This document shows, one piece after another, positions 26,085 through 34,256 of a stretch of 64,000 bases of DNA. Under the pieces are notes generated by a model. It saw nothing but the letters and a program-made list of their open reading frames with translations. It was not told where the DNA came from and did no database searches. This DNA comes from Sphingosinicella terrae. GTDB taxonomy: Bacteria > Pseudomonadota > Alphaproteobacteria > Sphingomonadales > Sphingomonadaceae. The DNA is taken from the NCBI RefSeq assembly GCF_003347635.1, contig NZ_QDFY01000003.1, forward strand, positions 248,001 to 312,000, read 5' to 3'. The translations under genes were made by a program, and so were the position numbers. Numbering within the stretch: position 1 is the first letter of the stretch; each line of letters begins with the position of its first letter.

Positions 26085-27212
26085 ATGAAGATCGCGGTGC
26101 TCAAGGAAGCGGAATCCGGGGAGCGCCGCGTGGCCGCCACGCCCGACACGGTGAAGAAGCTCGCCGGATTGGGGGCGACCCTCGCCGTCGAGGCCGGCGC
26201 CGGTGCCGGGGCCAATATCGCGGACGCGGATTACGAGGCGGCCGGCGCCAAGGTGGGCGGCCGCGCGGAGGTGCTCGGCGATGCCGACATCGCGCTCGTC
26301 GTCCAGGGTCCCGATCCGGCGGCGCTCAACGGCGTGAAGCCAGGCCTCATCCTCGTCGGCGCGCTCAATCCCTTCGGCCGACGCGACCGGATCGACGCTT
26401 ACGCGTCCTCGGGGATCGAGGCATTGGCGATGGAGTTCGCGCCGCGCATCACCCGCGCCCAGTCGATGGATATCCTTTCCAGCCAGGCCAACCTCTCCGG
26501 CTACAAGGCGGTGCTCGACGCCGCCGCCGAATATGGCCGGGCGTTTCCGATGATGATGACCGCCGCCGGCACCATTCCGGCGGCGCGGCTGTTCGTCATG
26601 GGCGTCGGCGTCGCCGGGCTCCAGGCGATCGCCACCGCGCGGCGGCTCGGCGCGGTCGTCTCCGCGACCGACGTTCGCTCCGCCACCAAGGAGCAGATCC
26701 TCAGCCTCGGCGCGAAGCCGATCTTCGTCGAGAACGTCGCGGGGATCGAAGGCGAGGGCGCCGGCGGCTACGCTACCGAGATGTCGGAGGAGTATAAGAA
26801 GGCGCAGGCCGATTTGGTCTCCAGCCACATCGCCAAGCAGGACGTGGTGATCACCACCGCCCTGATCCCGGGCCGGCCGGCGCCGCGGCTGATCTCGGAC
26901 GCGCAGCTCGCCACGATGCGGCCGGGCAGCGTCGTCGTCGACCTCGCGGTCGAGCAGGGCGGCAATGTCGAGGGCGCCGTCGCCGGCGAGATCGTCGAGC
27001 GGCACGGCGTCCGGATCATCGGCCACCGCAACGTACCGAGCCGCCTCGCCGCCGACGCCTCCTCGCTCTACGCGCGCAACCTCTACAATTTCCTCAGCGC
27101 CTTCTGGGACGCGGAAGGCAAGAAGCTCGCGCTCCCCGACGACGACGAGATCGTCAAGGGCGTCCGGCTGACCCGCGGCGGCCAGGTCGTCAGCGAGAGG
27201 CTGCTGGGGTGA
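26085..27212 (+). CDS. pntAA: NAD(P) transhydrogenase subunit alpha part 1
   Basis: The soluble NAD(H)-binding domain I (375 residues) of the proton-translocating transhydrogenase, which uses the proton gradient to make NADPH from NADH. N-terminus MKIAVLKEAESGERRVAATP is diagnostic. The Rossmann motif is GVGVAGLQAIATARRLGA; the mobile-loop region is near GYATEMSEEY, followed by ITTALIPGRPAP. The membrane part is encoded separately, as usual in alphaproteobacteria, by pntAB at 28564. Unusually, about 1.35 kb of other genes lie between the two. A ribosome site GGGGAGG precedes the start. Confidence 0.95.
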   Translation: MKIAVLKEAESGERRVAATPDTVKKLAGLGATLAVEAGAGAGANIADADYEAAGAKVGGRAEVLGDADIALVVQGPDPAALNGVKPGLILVGALNPFGRRDRIDAYASSGIEALAMEFAPRITRAQSMDILSSQANLSGYKAVLDAAAEYGRAFPMMMTAAGTIPAARLFVMGVGVAGLQAIATARRLGAVVSATDVRSATKEQILSLGAKPIFVENVAGIEGEGAGGYATEMSEEYKKAQADLVSSHIAKQDVVITTALIPGRPAPRLISDAQLATMRPGSVVVDLAVEQGGNVEGAVAGEIVERHGVRIIGHRNVPSRLAADASSLYARNLYNFLSAFWDAEGKKLALPDDDEIVKGVRLTRGGQVVSERLLG

Positions 27213-27601
27213 GGCTGGCGACGGCCGGGCTCGTTTCCGCGGCCGTGCTGAGCGCGCCGGGATGCGGCTCGGGCCCGGCGCCGGCGAAGCGCGACGGCGC
27301 GGTCGAGCGGGCGAGCTTCCGCAGCCTCGCGGCGCGCCAGTTCCTGGCGACCTGCCCCGGCGGCGCGTCGCGGCCGGAAACCCTCGAGCAGGAAGCGCGG
27401 CTCGAGGCGCTGAAGGGGCTCGCCGCGGGCAAGGATCTCGATCACGCCGTCTGGGTCGGCGAGAATCGCTGGAACGGCCTGGCCCGTTATTCCGACCGCG
27501 AGCCGTGCCGGCCCGGCGAGCCGGCCTATCGCGACGCGCTCGCCGCCTTCAGCGGCGCGCTCGACGCGCTGGCGCAGACGATCGCGGAGGCGCCGCAATG
27601 A
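27209..27601 (+). CDS. Small exported (probable lipo)protein
   Basis: A 130-residue protein of unknown function, starting at a GTG that overlaps the pntAA stop. The N-terminus MRLATAGLVSAAVLSAPGC looks like a lipoprotein signal with Cys19, although the lipobox APGC is weak. The mature part contains ATCPGGASRPE and a pair of spaced cysteines. It overlaps the next gene by 4 bases, so three genes in a row are translationally linked. No domain is recognised. Confidence 0.7.
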   Translation: MRLATAGLVSAAVLSAPGCGSGPAPAKRDGAVERASFRSLAARQFLATCPGGASRPETLEQEARLEALKGLAAGKDLDHAVWVGENRWNGLARYSDREPCRPGEPAYRDALAAFSGALDALAQTIAEAPQ

Positions 27602-27993
27602 GGACCGCCGTCGCGCTCGCCTCGGCCCTGCTCGCGGCGGGCTGCACCGCCTCGGACTATCCGCCGGCGGCCGGATGGAGCCGGGCGCCGGACCTTTCGG
27701 CTTATTCGGCCATGGTCCTTTACGGCGGCATTGCCCGCGAGCAGGCGATGCTCTGCGGCGGCTTCAGCCCGGCCTCGGTCGATCGCCACTGGCAGGACGA
27801 TTTCGGCGGGCGGGAGGCGGCTGTGGAGGCGGCATTGGTCGGGCGGCACGGCGCCGCCGCGGTCGAGCGCGCCGAATCCGAAGCGGTCGCGACCCGGACG
27901 GTGCCGTGTCCCGATGTCCCCGATCTTCGCTGGCGCGTCCACTATGCGAGGCTGCTGCGGCTCCTCGAAGTCCGGACGGGGCTACGGGGATGA
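27598..27993 (+). CDS. Small lipoprotein of unknown function
   Basis: A 131-residue protein with a clear lipoprotein signal: MRTAVALASALLAAGC, lipobox LAAGC with Cys16. The start lies in an ATGA overlap with the preceding gene. The mature part contains REQAMLCGGFSPASVDRHW and a later VPCPDVPDLRW, giving a possible disulfide. No domain is recognised. It ends about 14 bases before a palindromic repeat element. Confidence 0.7.
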   Translation: MRTAVALASALLAAGCTASDYPPAAGWSRAPDLSAYSAMVLYGGIAREQAMLCGGFSPASVDRHWQDDFGGREAAVEAALVGRHGAAAVERAESEAVATRTVPCPDVPDLRWRVHYARLLRLLEVRTGLRG

Positions 27994-28006
27994 CGCCGCC
28001 CTCCCT

Positions 28007-28157
28007 AATCCTCCCCGTCGAGGGGAGGGGGACCGCCCGTAGGGCGGTGGAGGGGTGTCAGCTTTGGATGATTCGCGGCGGGGGGCGGTGCGCGTGGAAA
28101 CGCTGACACCCCTCCACCAGGCTTCGCCTGGTCCCCCTCCCCTCGAAGGGGAGGATT
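28007..28157. repeat. Palindromic intergenic element between small lipoprotein and DUF559 gene
   Basis: A 151-base imperfect inverted repeat. Its outer ends AATCCTCCCC and GGGGAGGATT are exact complements, and the inner words GGGGTGTCAGC and GCTGACACCCC also pair. Each half contains further hairpins (CCTCCCCGTCGAGGGGAGG on the left; CACCAGGCTTCGCCTGGT on the right). It resembles dispersed CCTCCCC-type elements of sphingomonads and caulobacters, from memory. It may move as a non-autonomous element. Confidence 0.8.
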
Positions 28158-28161
28158 CAGG

Positions 28162-28545
28162 GTGCTGAACGGGACTCGAGAGACGATCGAGCGGGCCCGG
28201 GAGCTGCGCCGCAGCATGTCGCTCCCGGAGGTCCTGCTCTGGCAGGAGCTTCGCAAGCGGCCGGCGGGTCTCAAGTTTCGCAGACAGCAGGCGGCGGGCA
28301 GGAACGTTACCGATTTCTTCTGCCACGCCGCCAGTCTGATCATCGAGGTGGACGGTGACATCCATAATTTCGGCGACCAGCCTGACCGTGATGCCGCCCG
28401 GGACACCGCCTTCGGCCGCCGCGGCCTCACCGTCCTTCGCATCCCCGCTCACGAGGTGCTCGACAACCACGACGGCGTGATCAAACACATTGTTGCGGCC
28501 GCGCATCAAACCGTCCACACCGTCATGCGAAGGCGCAGCCGCTAG
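28162..28545 (+). CDS. DUF559 (Vsr/restriction-fold nuclease-like) protein
   Basis: A 127-residue DUF559 protein; the family has the very-short-patch-repair endonuclease fold. Hallmarks are ARELRRSMSLPEVLLWQELR, LKFRRQQAAGRNVTDFF, IIEVDGDIHN (with the conserved E-x-D-G-x-x-H) and LRIPAHEVLDN. It starts 5 bases after a palindromic element that may contribute the upstream region; the ribosome site GGGGAGGATT is the repeat's own right end. Function is unknown; a nuclease associated with its flanking repeat is a hypothesis. Confidence 0.88.
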   Translation: MLNGTRETIERARELRRSMSLPEVLLWQELRKRPAGLKFRRQQAAGRNVTDFFCHAASLIIEVDGDIHNFGDQPDRDAARDTAFGRRGLTVLRIPAHEVLDNHDGVIKHIVAAAHQTVHTVMRRRSR

Positions 28546-28563
28546 CGCCGCCAGGGAGGCTCC

Positions 28564-28845
28564 ATGGACTTCATCTCGATCCTGTCGATCTTCGTCCTGT
28601 CCTGCTTCGTCGGCTATTACGTCGTCTGGTCGGTGACGCCGGCGCTGCACACGCCGCTCATGTCGGTGACCAACGCCATCTCGTCGGTGATCGTCGTCGG
28701 CGCGCTGATCGCGGCCGGCGCGTCGGGAGCGCCGGGAGCGAAATGGCTCGGGCTCCTCGGCGTGGTGCTCGCCAGCATCAACATCTTCGGTGGCTTCGCG
28801 GTCACCGAACGGATGCTGGCCATGTACAAGAAGAAGGAACGCTAG
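28564..28845 (+). CDS. pntAB: NAD(P) transhydrogenase subunit alpha part 2
   Basis: A 93-residue membrane subunit forming the alpha-side helices of domain II. MDFISILSIFVLSCFVGYYV opens the first helix; LMSVTNAISSVIVVGALIAA is the conserved second helix and FGGFAVTERMLAMYKKK the C-terminal end. An AGGGAGG site precedes the ATG. It is separated from pntAA by the small lipoproteins, the palindrome and the DUF559 gene, but is 56 bases from pntB. Confidence 0.93.
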   Translation: MDFISILSIFVLSCFVGYYVVWSVTPALHTPLMSVTNAISSVIVVGALIAAGASGAPGAKWLGLLGVVLASINIFGGFAVTERMLAMYKKKER

Positions 28846-28901
28846 GGCTGAGGCGCCCGGGCGGATGGGGCTTCAAGGCAAATTAGGGGGAGCATTCGTA
28901 C

Positions 28902-30383
28902 ATGCATGAGACCATCGCCGCGCCGGCCTGGGTGATGCTTGCCTATCTGATCGCAGGGGTCTGCTTCATCCTGGCGTTGAGGGGGCTTTCGAGCCCGGCA
29001 AGCTCCCAGCGCGGAAACCGGCTGGGCATGCTCGGCATGACGATCGCGGTCGTGACCACCTTGCTGGTCTACGCGCCCATGCGATCGGCGAGCGATTGTC
29101 CGCCGGGCGAGCTCGGCTTGTGCAGCGAGGCGATGTCCGTCGACTGGGCGAGCTTCGGCTGGGTGATCGGCGCGATCGCGCTGGGCGCCGTCATCGGCAT
29201 CGTGACGGCCCGCCGCATCGCGATGACGGCGATGCCGCAGCTCGTCGCCGCCTTCCACAGCCTGGTCGGCCTCGCCGCGGTGCTGGTCGGCGCCGCCGCC
29301 TTCCTGAACCCGATCGCCTTCGGCATCGCCGACGCGGCCGGATCGATCTACTTCAACAGCCGGCTGGAGATGGGCCTCGGCGTCGCGATCGGCGCCGTCA
29401 CCTTCTCCGGATCGGTGATCGCCTTCCTCAAATTGAACGGCAACATGTCGGGCAAGCCGATCATGCTGCCCGGCCGGCACGTGCTCAATTTCGGCATCCT
29501 GTTCGCCATCCTGGCGCTGATCGCCTATTTCACCCAGGACCAGAGCCCCTGGATCTTCTGGACCGTCACCGGCCTGGCCTTCGCCGTCGGCTTCCTCCTG
29601 ATCATCCCGATCGGCGGCGCGGACATGCCGGTCGTCATCTCGATGCTCAATTCCTATTCGGGATGGGCCGCGGCGGCGATGGGCTTCACCCTGCAGAACA
29701 GCGCGATGATCATCACCGGCGCGCTGGTCGGCAGCTCCGGCGCGATCCTCTCCTACATCATGTGCCGGGCGATGAACCGCAACTTCCTGTCGGTCATCGC
29801 CGGCGGCTTCGGCGGCGACGCGGCGGCGGCCGGCGCCGAGGCGGCGATCGACCGGCCGTGGAAGCGCGGCTCGGCCGAAGATGCCGGCTTCCTGATGAAG
29901 CAGGCCGAGCTGGTCATCATCGTCCCCGGCTACGGCATGGCCGTCGCCCAGGCCCAGCATGCCGTGCGCGAGCTCGCCGACCTGCTCAAGGAGGAAGGCG
30001 TCGCCGTCAAATATGCGATCCATCCGGTCGCGGGGCGCATGCCCGGCCACATGAACGTCCTCCTCGCGGAAGCGAACGTCCCCTATGACGAGGTGTTCGA
30101 GCTCGAGGACATCAATTCGGAATTCGCCCGCGCCGACGTCGCCTTCGTCATCGGCGCCAACGACGTCACCAACCCGTCCGCCAAGAGCGACAAGAGCTCG
30201 CCCATCTACGGCATGCCGGTGCTCGACGTGGAGAAGGCGAAGACGGTGCTGTTCGTGAAGCGGTCGATGGGCGGCGTCGGTTATGCCGGCATCGACAACG
30301 AGCTCTTCTACCGCGACAACACGATGATGCTGCTCGGCGACGGCAAGAAGATGGCCGAGGAGATCGTCAAGTCTCTGGGCTGA
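28902..30383 (+). CDS. pntB: NAD(P) transhydrogenase subunit beta
   Basis: A 493-residue subunit with membrane helices of domain II and the NADP(H)-binding domain III. Landmarks are the helices near the N-terminus, NSYSGWAAAAMGF and FMLQNSAM-like TLQNSAMIITGALVGSSGA, then the domain III loop IIVPGYGMAVAQAQHAV and VIGANDVTNPSAKSD. The end, KTVLFVKRSMGGVGYAG then IDNELFY, is typical. Together with pntAA and pntAB it makes a complete enzyme. The ATG at 28902 follows a GGGGGAGCAT site. Confidence 0.95.
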   Translation: MHETIAAPAWVMLAYLIAGVCFILALRGLSSPASSQRGNRLGMLGMTIAVVTTLLVYAPMRSASDCPPGELGLCSEAMSVDWASFGWVIGAIALGAVIGIVTARRIAMTAMPQLVAAFHSLVGLAAVLVGAAAFLNPIAFGIADAAGSIYFNSRLEMGLGVAIGAVTFSGSVIAFLKLNGNMSGKPIMLPGRHVLNFGILFAILALIAYFTQDQSPWIFWTVTGLAFAVGFLLIIPIGGADMPVVISMLNSYSGWAAAAMGFTLQNSAMIITGALVGSSGAILSYIMCRAMNRNFLSVIAGGFGGDAAAAGAEAAIDRPWKRGSAEDAGFLMKQAELVIIVPGYGMAVAQAQHAVRELADLLKEEGVAVKYAIHPVAGRMPGHMNVLLAEANVPYDEVFELEDINSEFARADVAFVIGANDVTNPSAKSDKSSPIYGMPVLDVEKAKTVLFVKRSMGGVGYAGIDNELFYRDNTMMLLGDGKKMAEEIVKSLG

Positions 30384-30401
30384 TGCGGAAGAACGGGAAT
30401 C

Positions 30402-30477
30402 TGGTGGGCGCTGACGGTCTCGAACCGCCGACCTTCTCGGTGTAAGCGAGACGCTCTACCAACTGAGCTAAGCGCCC
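30402..30477 (-). tRNA. tRNA-Val (anticodon TAC)
   Basis: On the minus strand a 76-base cloverleaf folds: acceptor GGGCGCT pairs with AGCGCCC, followed by encoded A-CCA. The D arm contains AGCTCAGTTGGTAGAGC. The anticodon stem TCTCG/CGAGA encloses loop CTTACAC with anticodon TAC, which reads GTA (valine). The T arm is GGCGGTTCGAGACCGTC. It lies 18 bases beyond the pntB stop, convergent with it. Confidence 0.95.
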
Positions 30478-30534
30478 GACCAGCCGTGACGGACCCCTGC
30501 CAGCTTCGCGGCGGAGGGGCAAGGGCGGGCGCGT

Positions 30535-30639
30535 TCAGACACTGATCCAGCCGAGCAGCAGCAGGATCAGGACGGTGCCGAGCGCGGTGACCAGAAGGGA
30601 GCCGGCGCAGCCGAGGCGGTTCGAGAAGAACAGGAACAT
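30535..30639 (-). CDS. Very small membrane protein
   Basis: A 34-residue open frame, MFLFFSNRLGCAGSLLVTAL then GTVLILLLLGWISV, with one strongly hydrophobic helix and a short basic N-terminus. Peptides of this pattern recur in sphingomonad genomes as unannotated or hypothetical. The ribosome site is weak, so expression is uncertain. It lies between the tRNA and the XRE regulator gene on the same strand. Confidence 0.55.
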   Translation of the reverse strand: MFLFFSNRLGCAGSLLVTALGTVLILLLLGWISV

Positions 30640-30681
30640 GAGCCGCAAAACGCCCGTCGGCCGGATTGGCCGCGTGGCGGC

Positions 30682-31245
30682 TCACAAGGATCGGATCAGC
30701 CGCGTCGCCACCGCCAGCCAGAGCGGCGCCGTCACCACCGTCTGCCGCTGCCCGGTCCCGAGCGGCAGCAAATGGAGCCTCTCGCCTTCGCGGCCGATCA
30801 GGCGGCCGAACAGGAAGCGGTCGCCGGGCCGCGGCACGAGCACGTCCCGGTTCAAGGCGCCGGCATATTCGGCGGGGCCGATGCGCCGCAGCCAGATCTC
30901 GTCACCGCTGCGATAATCGCCGACCGACGACGCGACGGCGACGGCGACGATCCCGGGCTCGGGCCGAGGGGGAATTGCGACGCTCGCCCGCGGCGGCGCC
31001 AGCACCCCGTCATGGCCGAGCAGCGCCGCGACCGGCACGTCCTCGCGGTCCGGAAGCCGGACGAGGTCGGCCGCCGCGACGTCGAGCGCGGCGGCGATCC
31101 GGTTGAGCCAGCCGACCGAGACGGTGCGGGTCCCGGTCTCGAGCCGGCCGATCGTCTGCGGCGTCGTCGGCGGCGCGCAGCGGGCGGCCACATCCTGGAG
31201 GGTGAGCTTCCGAGCTCGCCGAACCTCGCGAATCCGGGTAATCAT
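30682..31245 (-). CDS. XRE-family transcriptional regulator
   Basis: A 187-residue regulator. ATG at 31245 follows a strong GGGGAGGAAG; the longer upstream frame has no support. An N-terminal helix-turn-helix reads IREVRRARKLTLQDVAARC and TPQTIGRLETGTRTVSVGWL. The C-terminal half (DYRSGDEIWLRRI, LVPRPGDRFLFGRLIGREG) has the look of an S24/LexA-type beta domain but no clear Ser/Lys catalytic pair. Target genes unknown; it is divergent from the phosphoesterase gene. Confidence 0.8.
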   Translation of the reverse strand: MITRIREVRRARKLTLQDVAARCAPPTTPQTIGRLETGTRTVSVGWLNRIAAALDVAAADLVRLPDREDVPVAALLGHDGVLAPPRASVAIPPRPEPGIVAVAVASSVGDYRSGDEIWLRRIGPAEYAGALNRDVLVPRPGDRFLFGRLIGREGERLHLLPLGTGQRQTVVTAPLWLAVATRLIRSL

Positions 31246-31350
31246 AGCTTCCTCCCCGAACCGATATGGTTCCGTATCGCACGCCCCCTTCGTCTGTGCA
31301 ATCGGCGGCCACGCCCGGGACATAATGGACCTCACCGGCGTTCAGCGGCG

Positions 31351-31836
31351 ATGGCGGTGCTCTTCACCAGCGACACCCATTTCGGCGATCATCGCACCTT
31401 GAACATCCACAAGCGACCGTTCGGCTCGGTCGCCGAGATGGACGAGGCGCTGATCGCCGCCTGGAATGCGGCGGTCGGGCCCGGCGACGAGGTCTGGCAT
31501 CTCGGTGATTTCGCCCGCAAGGGCGAGGCGGCCGAGGGCCTGCTTGCGCGCCTTCAGGGGCGCAAGCATCTCCTGCGCGGCAACAACGATCCGCCGGAGA
31601 CGGCGGCCGCGGCCGGTTGGGCCGGGGTCGGAGACTATGCCGAGCTCGAGCAGGACGGGCGCAGGCTGGTCCTGTGCCATTATCCCTTCCGCAGCTGGAA
31701 CGGGCAGCATCGCGGCGCGATCAATCTTCATGGCCATAGTCACGGGCGGCTCAAGCCGCTTCCCCGCCAGTTCGACGTCGGCGTCGACCTGCGGGACTGG
31801 CGGCCGGTGACGCTGGCGACGATCCTGGAAGCGTGA
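31351..31836 (+). CDS. Calcineurin-like metallophosphoesterase
   Basis: A 161-residue phosphoesterase with all metal-binding blocks: FTSDTHFGDHR, EVWHLGDFA, LLRGNNDPP (the G-N-x-D variant of GNHD), LCHYPF and NLHGHSHG. The short length fits the stand-alone UDP-sugar/RNA-type phosphoesterase-like group, whose substrates are often unknown. The ATG at 31351 has a poor ribosome site but is placed exactly before the first strand; the long upstream frame is antisense to the XRE gene. Confidence 0.87.
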   Translation: MAVLFTSDTHFGDHRTLNIHKRPFGSVAEMDEALIAAWNAAVGPGDEVWHLGDFARKGEAAEGLLARLQGRKHLLRGNNDPPETAAAAGWAGVGDYAELEQDGRRLVLCHYPFRSWNGQHRGAINLHGHSHGRLKPLPRQFDVGVDLRDWRPVTLATILEA

Positions 31837-31936
31837 TCGGTCGCTTGCGCCGCCTTCAAATCGGCGCAAGAAGTCTTGGGGATTTCGGCCGACGCGGCGC
31901 GGCCCGTCGGCGGCGGCAGGAGTGGGGGGCGGGAGA

Positions 31937-33319
31937 ATGGCGAGTATCGCCGCGCCGGGCGCGCTTGCGGCGCCGTCGCACGGGCCGGGCCCGGCGAGCG
32001 ACCGCATCGAGGCGCTCGACTTCGTCAGAGGGGTGGCGGTTTGCGGCATCCTGCTGATGAACATCATCGGCTTCGGACTTCCGGAAGGCCATAACAGCCC
32101 GGCCGTCGCCGGCGGCGCCAGCGGCGTCAACCTGTGGACATGGATCATCACCGAGATGGGGTTCGAGGGGACGCAGCGCGCGCTCTTCTCGATGCTGTTC
32201 GGCGCCAGCGTCATCCTGCTCACGTCCCGGCTCGAGGCGTCAGGACGCGCGGACGCGACCGACATCTACTTCCGGCGCAATCTCTGGCTCATCGCCTTCG
32301 GGCTGGTGAACGCCTTCATCTTCCTCTGGTACGGCGACATCCTCTACGCCTACGGCATCGTCGGCCTGTTCCTGTTCGCCTTTCGCCGGCTCGCGGCACG
32401 CTGGCTGATCGGCCTCGGCGTCGCCGCTCTCCTCCTGGGAATCGCCTGGAACGTCCATGACGGCAGCCGGGTGCTGGCGAAGCACGAGGCCCATGAGGCC
32501 GCCGCGGCGGCCCGCGATGCCGGCGAGACGCTGACGCCCGCGCAGGAAACGGCGTTGGCCGACTGGGAGGCGACGCGCACCCAGTACGAGCCGCCGCCGG
32601 AGAGCGCGCGGGCTTCCACCGAGGCGCGGTCCGGCGGCTATTGGCGCGCCTTCCTCCACACCGCCATGATCAACAGCGTCTGGCAGAGCTGGGGCCTGTA
32701 CCGCTACTTCTTCGACCTGTTCGGGATGATGCTGATCGGGATGGGACTGTTCCGGGCGGGCGTGCTGACGCTCGAGCGGCCCACCCGCCTCTACGTCGCC
32801 CTGCTCGTCATCGGCTACGCAATCGGCCTCGTCGTCAACTATCACGAGACCCGGCTCATCCTCGACCGGCAGTTCGCCGCCGAAGCCTTCGCCCGGGCGA
32901 GCTTCACCTACGATCTCGGCCGCCTCGCCATGACTCTCGGCCATCTCGCCGCGCTGCTGCTCTTCGTCCGCTCGGGCATGCTCCCGCTGCTGCGCCGCGC
33001 CTTCGCCGCGGTCGGCCAGATGGCCGTCACCAACTATCTCGCCCACTCGGTCGTATGCCTCATCCTGTTCGTCGGCCTGGGCTGGTACAACCAGCTCGAG
33101 CGGCACCAGCTCTACCTGGTCGTCCTGGCGATCTGGACGGCGCAGCTGGTCATCAGCCCGCTGTGGCTCAGCCTGTTCCGCTTCGGCCCGGTCGAATGGC
33201 TGTGGCGCTACCTCACCTACCTGGACCGGCCGCCTTTCCGGCGCGGCACCGCGATCGCGGCCCCGGCCGCGATCCGGCCCGACGCGCCGCGAAGTCAGTC
33301 GGCGGGAATCCTGGACTGA
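31937..33319 (+). CDS. DUF418 domain membrane protein
   Basis: A 460-residue multi-spanning protein. ATG at 31937 has GGGAG 6 bases upstream; an in-frame GTG at 31922 lies inside that site. The N-terminal IEALDFVRGVAVCGILLMNI and the central FSMLFGASVILL are typical of the DUF418 family (heparan-alpha-glucosaminide acyltransferase-like membrane fold). The C-terminal DUF418 core is VGQMAVTNYLAHSVV and LWLSLFRFGPVEWLWRYLTY. Function unknown. Its stop overlaps the convergent SRPBCC gene end by 25 bases. Confidence 0.85.
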   Translation: MASIAAPGALAAPSHGPGPASDRIEALDFVRGVAVCGILLMNIIGFGLPEGHNSPAVAGGASGVNLWTWIITEMGFEGTQRALFSMLFGASVILLTSRLEASGRADATDIYFRRNLWLIAFGLVNAFIFLWYGDILYAYGIVGLFLFAFRRLAARWLIGLGVAALLLGIAWNVHDGSRVLAKHEAHEAAAAARDAGETLTPAQETALADWEATRTQYEPPPESARASTEARSGGYWRAFLHTAMINSVWQSWGLYRYFFDLFGMMLIGMGLFRAGVLTLERPTRLYVALLVIGYAIGLVVNYHETRLILDRQFAAEAFARASFTYDLGRLAMTLGHLAALLLFVRSGMLPLLRRAFAAVGQMAVTNYLAHSVVCLILFVGLGWYNQLERHQLYLVVLAIWTAQLVISPLWLSLFRFGPVEWLWRYLTYLDRPPFRRGTAIAAPAAIRPDAPRSQSAGILD

Positions 33320-33831
33320 TAGTCTCGCTCGAGCTCGGCCTGACGCGACCAGAACGGCCCCGGCTCGCGTCCGGCAAGAACCGCCTCCAGCACGTCGAGA
33401 TGGAGGTGCCAGCCGCTCGAAACGTCGACCGTCATCGCCCGATCGGGCAGGCGCCGGTGGACAAGGGTGAGCAGGGTCTGGCCGCCGCGCGGCTCGAGCG
33501 CCCAGCTGACCTCGGTGGGCGGGCCGGAATCCTCGTGCCAGAGGAAGACGAGGCGGTGTGGGGGATCGGCCTCGACGATCTCGCCGGTGGAGACCATGCC
33601 TTCCGCGGGCTTGAACCGGTCCGGCACTTCCTCGCCCGGGCCAAGCTCGGAATTGCGGAAGACGAGCTTCATCGCCCCGCCGGTCCGAAGCTCCATCTCG
33701 CCGGCACAGAACCATTTGCGGCGAAGCTCCGACTCGACCAGATATTGCCAGACCCGCTCGACCGGCGCCGGCATCAGCCGCTCGAACCTGACCGCACCCG
33801 CCTCGGTGACGATGCCGAAATCGCTCATCAT
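33295..33831 (-). CDS. SRPBCC (AHSA1/activator of Hsp90-like) protein
   Basis: A 178-residue START-like ligand-binding fold protein. ATG at 33831 overlaps the ArsR stop (ATGA) and has AAGGAG 4 bases upstream; a second ATG at 33828 is better spaced. Typical elements are VRFERLMPAPVERVWQYLVE, RRKWFCAGEMELRTGGAM and the C-terminal GWHLHLDVLEAVLAGR. Such proteins almost always form an operon with an ArsR-like regulator, as here. Role unknown; ligand binding or an enzymatic turnover of a small hydrophobic molecule is typical. Confidence 0.87.
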   Translation of the reverse strand: MMSDFGIVTEAGAVRFERLMPAPVERVWQYLVESELRRKWFCAGEMELRTGGAMKLVFRNSELGPGEEVPDRFKPAEGMVSTGEIVEADPPHRLVFLWHEDSGPPTEVSWALEPRGGQTLLTLVHRRLPDRAMTVDVSSGWHLHLDVLEAVLAGREPGPFWSRQAELERDYQSRIPAD

Positions 33832-34145
33832 GCTTCTCCTTGTTCCGCCCGAAGCACCGCCTCGAGCTGGTCGAGCCGCTGCTTCCAGTCCTTGCGCACC
33901 CGGCCGATCCACATCTCGACCTCGGCCAGCCCGTGCGGGTCGAGGCTGTAGATGCGTCGTGGACCCTCCGCCTGCACCCGGACCAGTCCTGCCTCGCGCA
34001 GGGCCTTCAGATGCTGGGACACGGCCGGCGCGCTGAGATCGAAAGACGCCGCCAGCGTGCCCGAGGGCAGGGGACCATCGCCGAGCAACTCCAGCATCCG
34101 GCGGCGATTCGGATCGGCCAAGGCGGCGAACGAGTCCATTGCCAT
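33828..34145 (-). CDS. ArsR/SmtB-family transcriptional regulator
   Basis: A 105-residue winged-helix repressor: FAALADPNRRRMLELLGDGP, then APAVSQHLKALREAGLVRVQ with the recognition helix, and RRIYSLDPHGLAEVEMWI. No cysteine or histidine metal site is evident, which is normal for the ArsR-SRPBCC branch. An AT-rich double palindrome lies 5-26 bases upstream and probably mediates autoregulation. The start at 34145 has no strong ribosome site; leaderless or weak translation is possible. Confidence 0.88.
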   Translation of the reverse strand: MAMDSFAALADPNRRRMLELLGDGPLPSGTLAASFDLSAPAVSQHLKALREAGLVRVQAEGPRRIYSLDPHGLAEVEMWIGRVRKDWKQRLDQLEAVLRAEQGEA

Positions 34146-34149
34146 TCAT

Positions 34150-34171
34150 TTAAGTTACCACTTAATTAAGT
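34150..34171. promoter_or_regulatory. Probable ArsR operator, overlapping palindromes
   Basis: TTAAGT-TACC-ACTTAA (34150-34165) and the perfect 12-base palindrome ACTTAATTAAGT (34160-34171) share an arm. They sit directly upstream of the arsR start in a strikingly AT-rich patch within GC-rich DNA. Position and symmetry fit autoregulation by the ArsR protein, and possibly control of the divergent GST gene. Confidence 0.6.
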
Positions 34172-34256
34172 CAACACCTAAATCAAAAGGCGCGTGACGG
34201 CCCGGATCCGCCGGTCTATGCCAGTGGCATATCGAAACCGATCAGGGAGATCTGGC

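Noticed and set aside
28842-30050. A 402-codon minus-strand frame over pntB
   Set aside because: Shadow of pntB; His/Asp/Arg-rich and without a ribosome site.
30402-30477. tRNA-Val considered as an integration site of an island
   Set aside because: No integrase gene and no duplicated tRNA 3' end were seen on either side.
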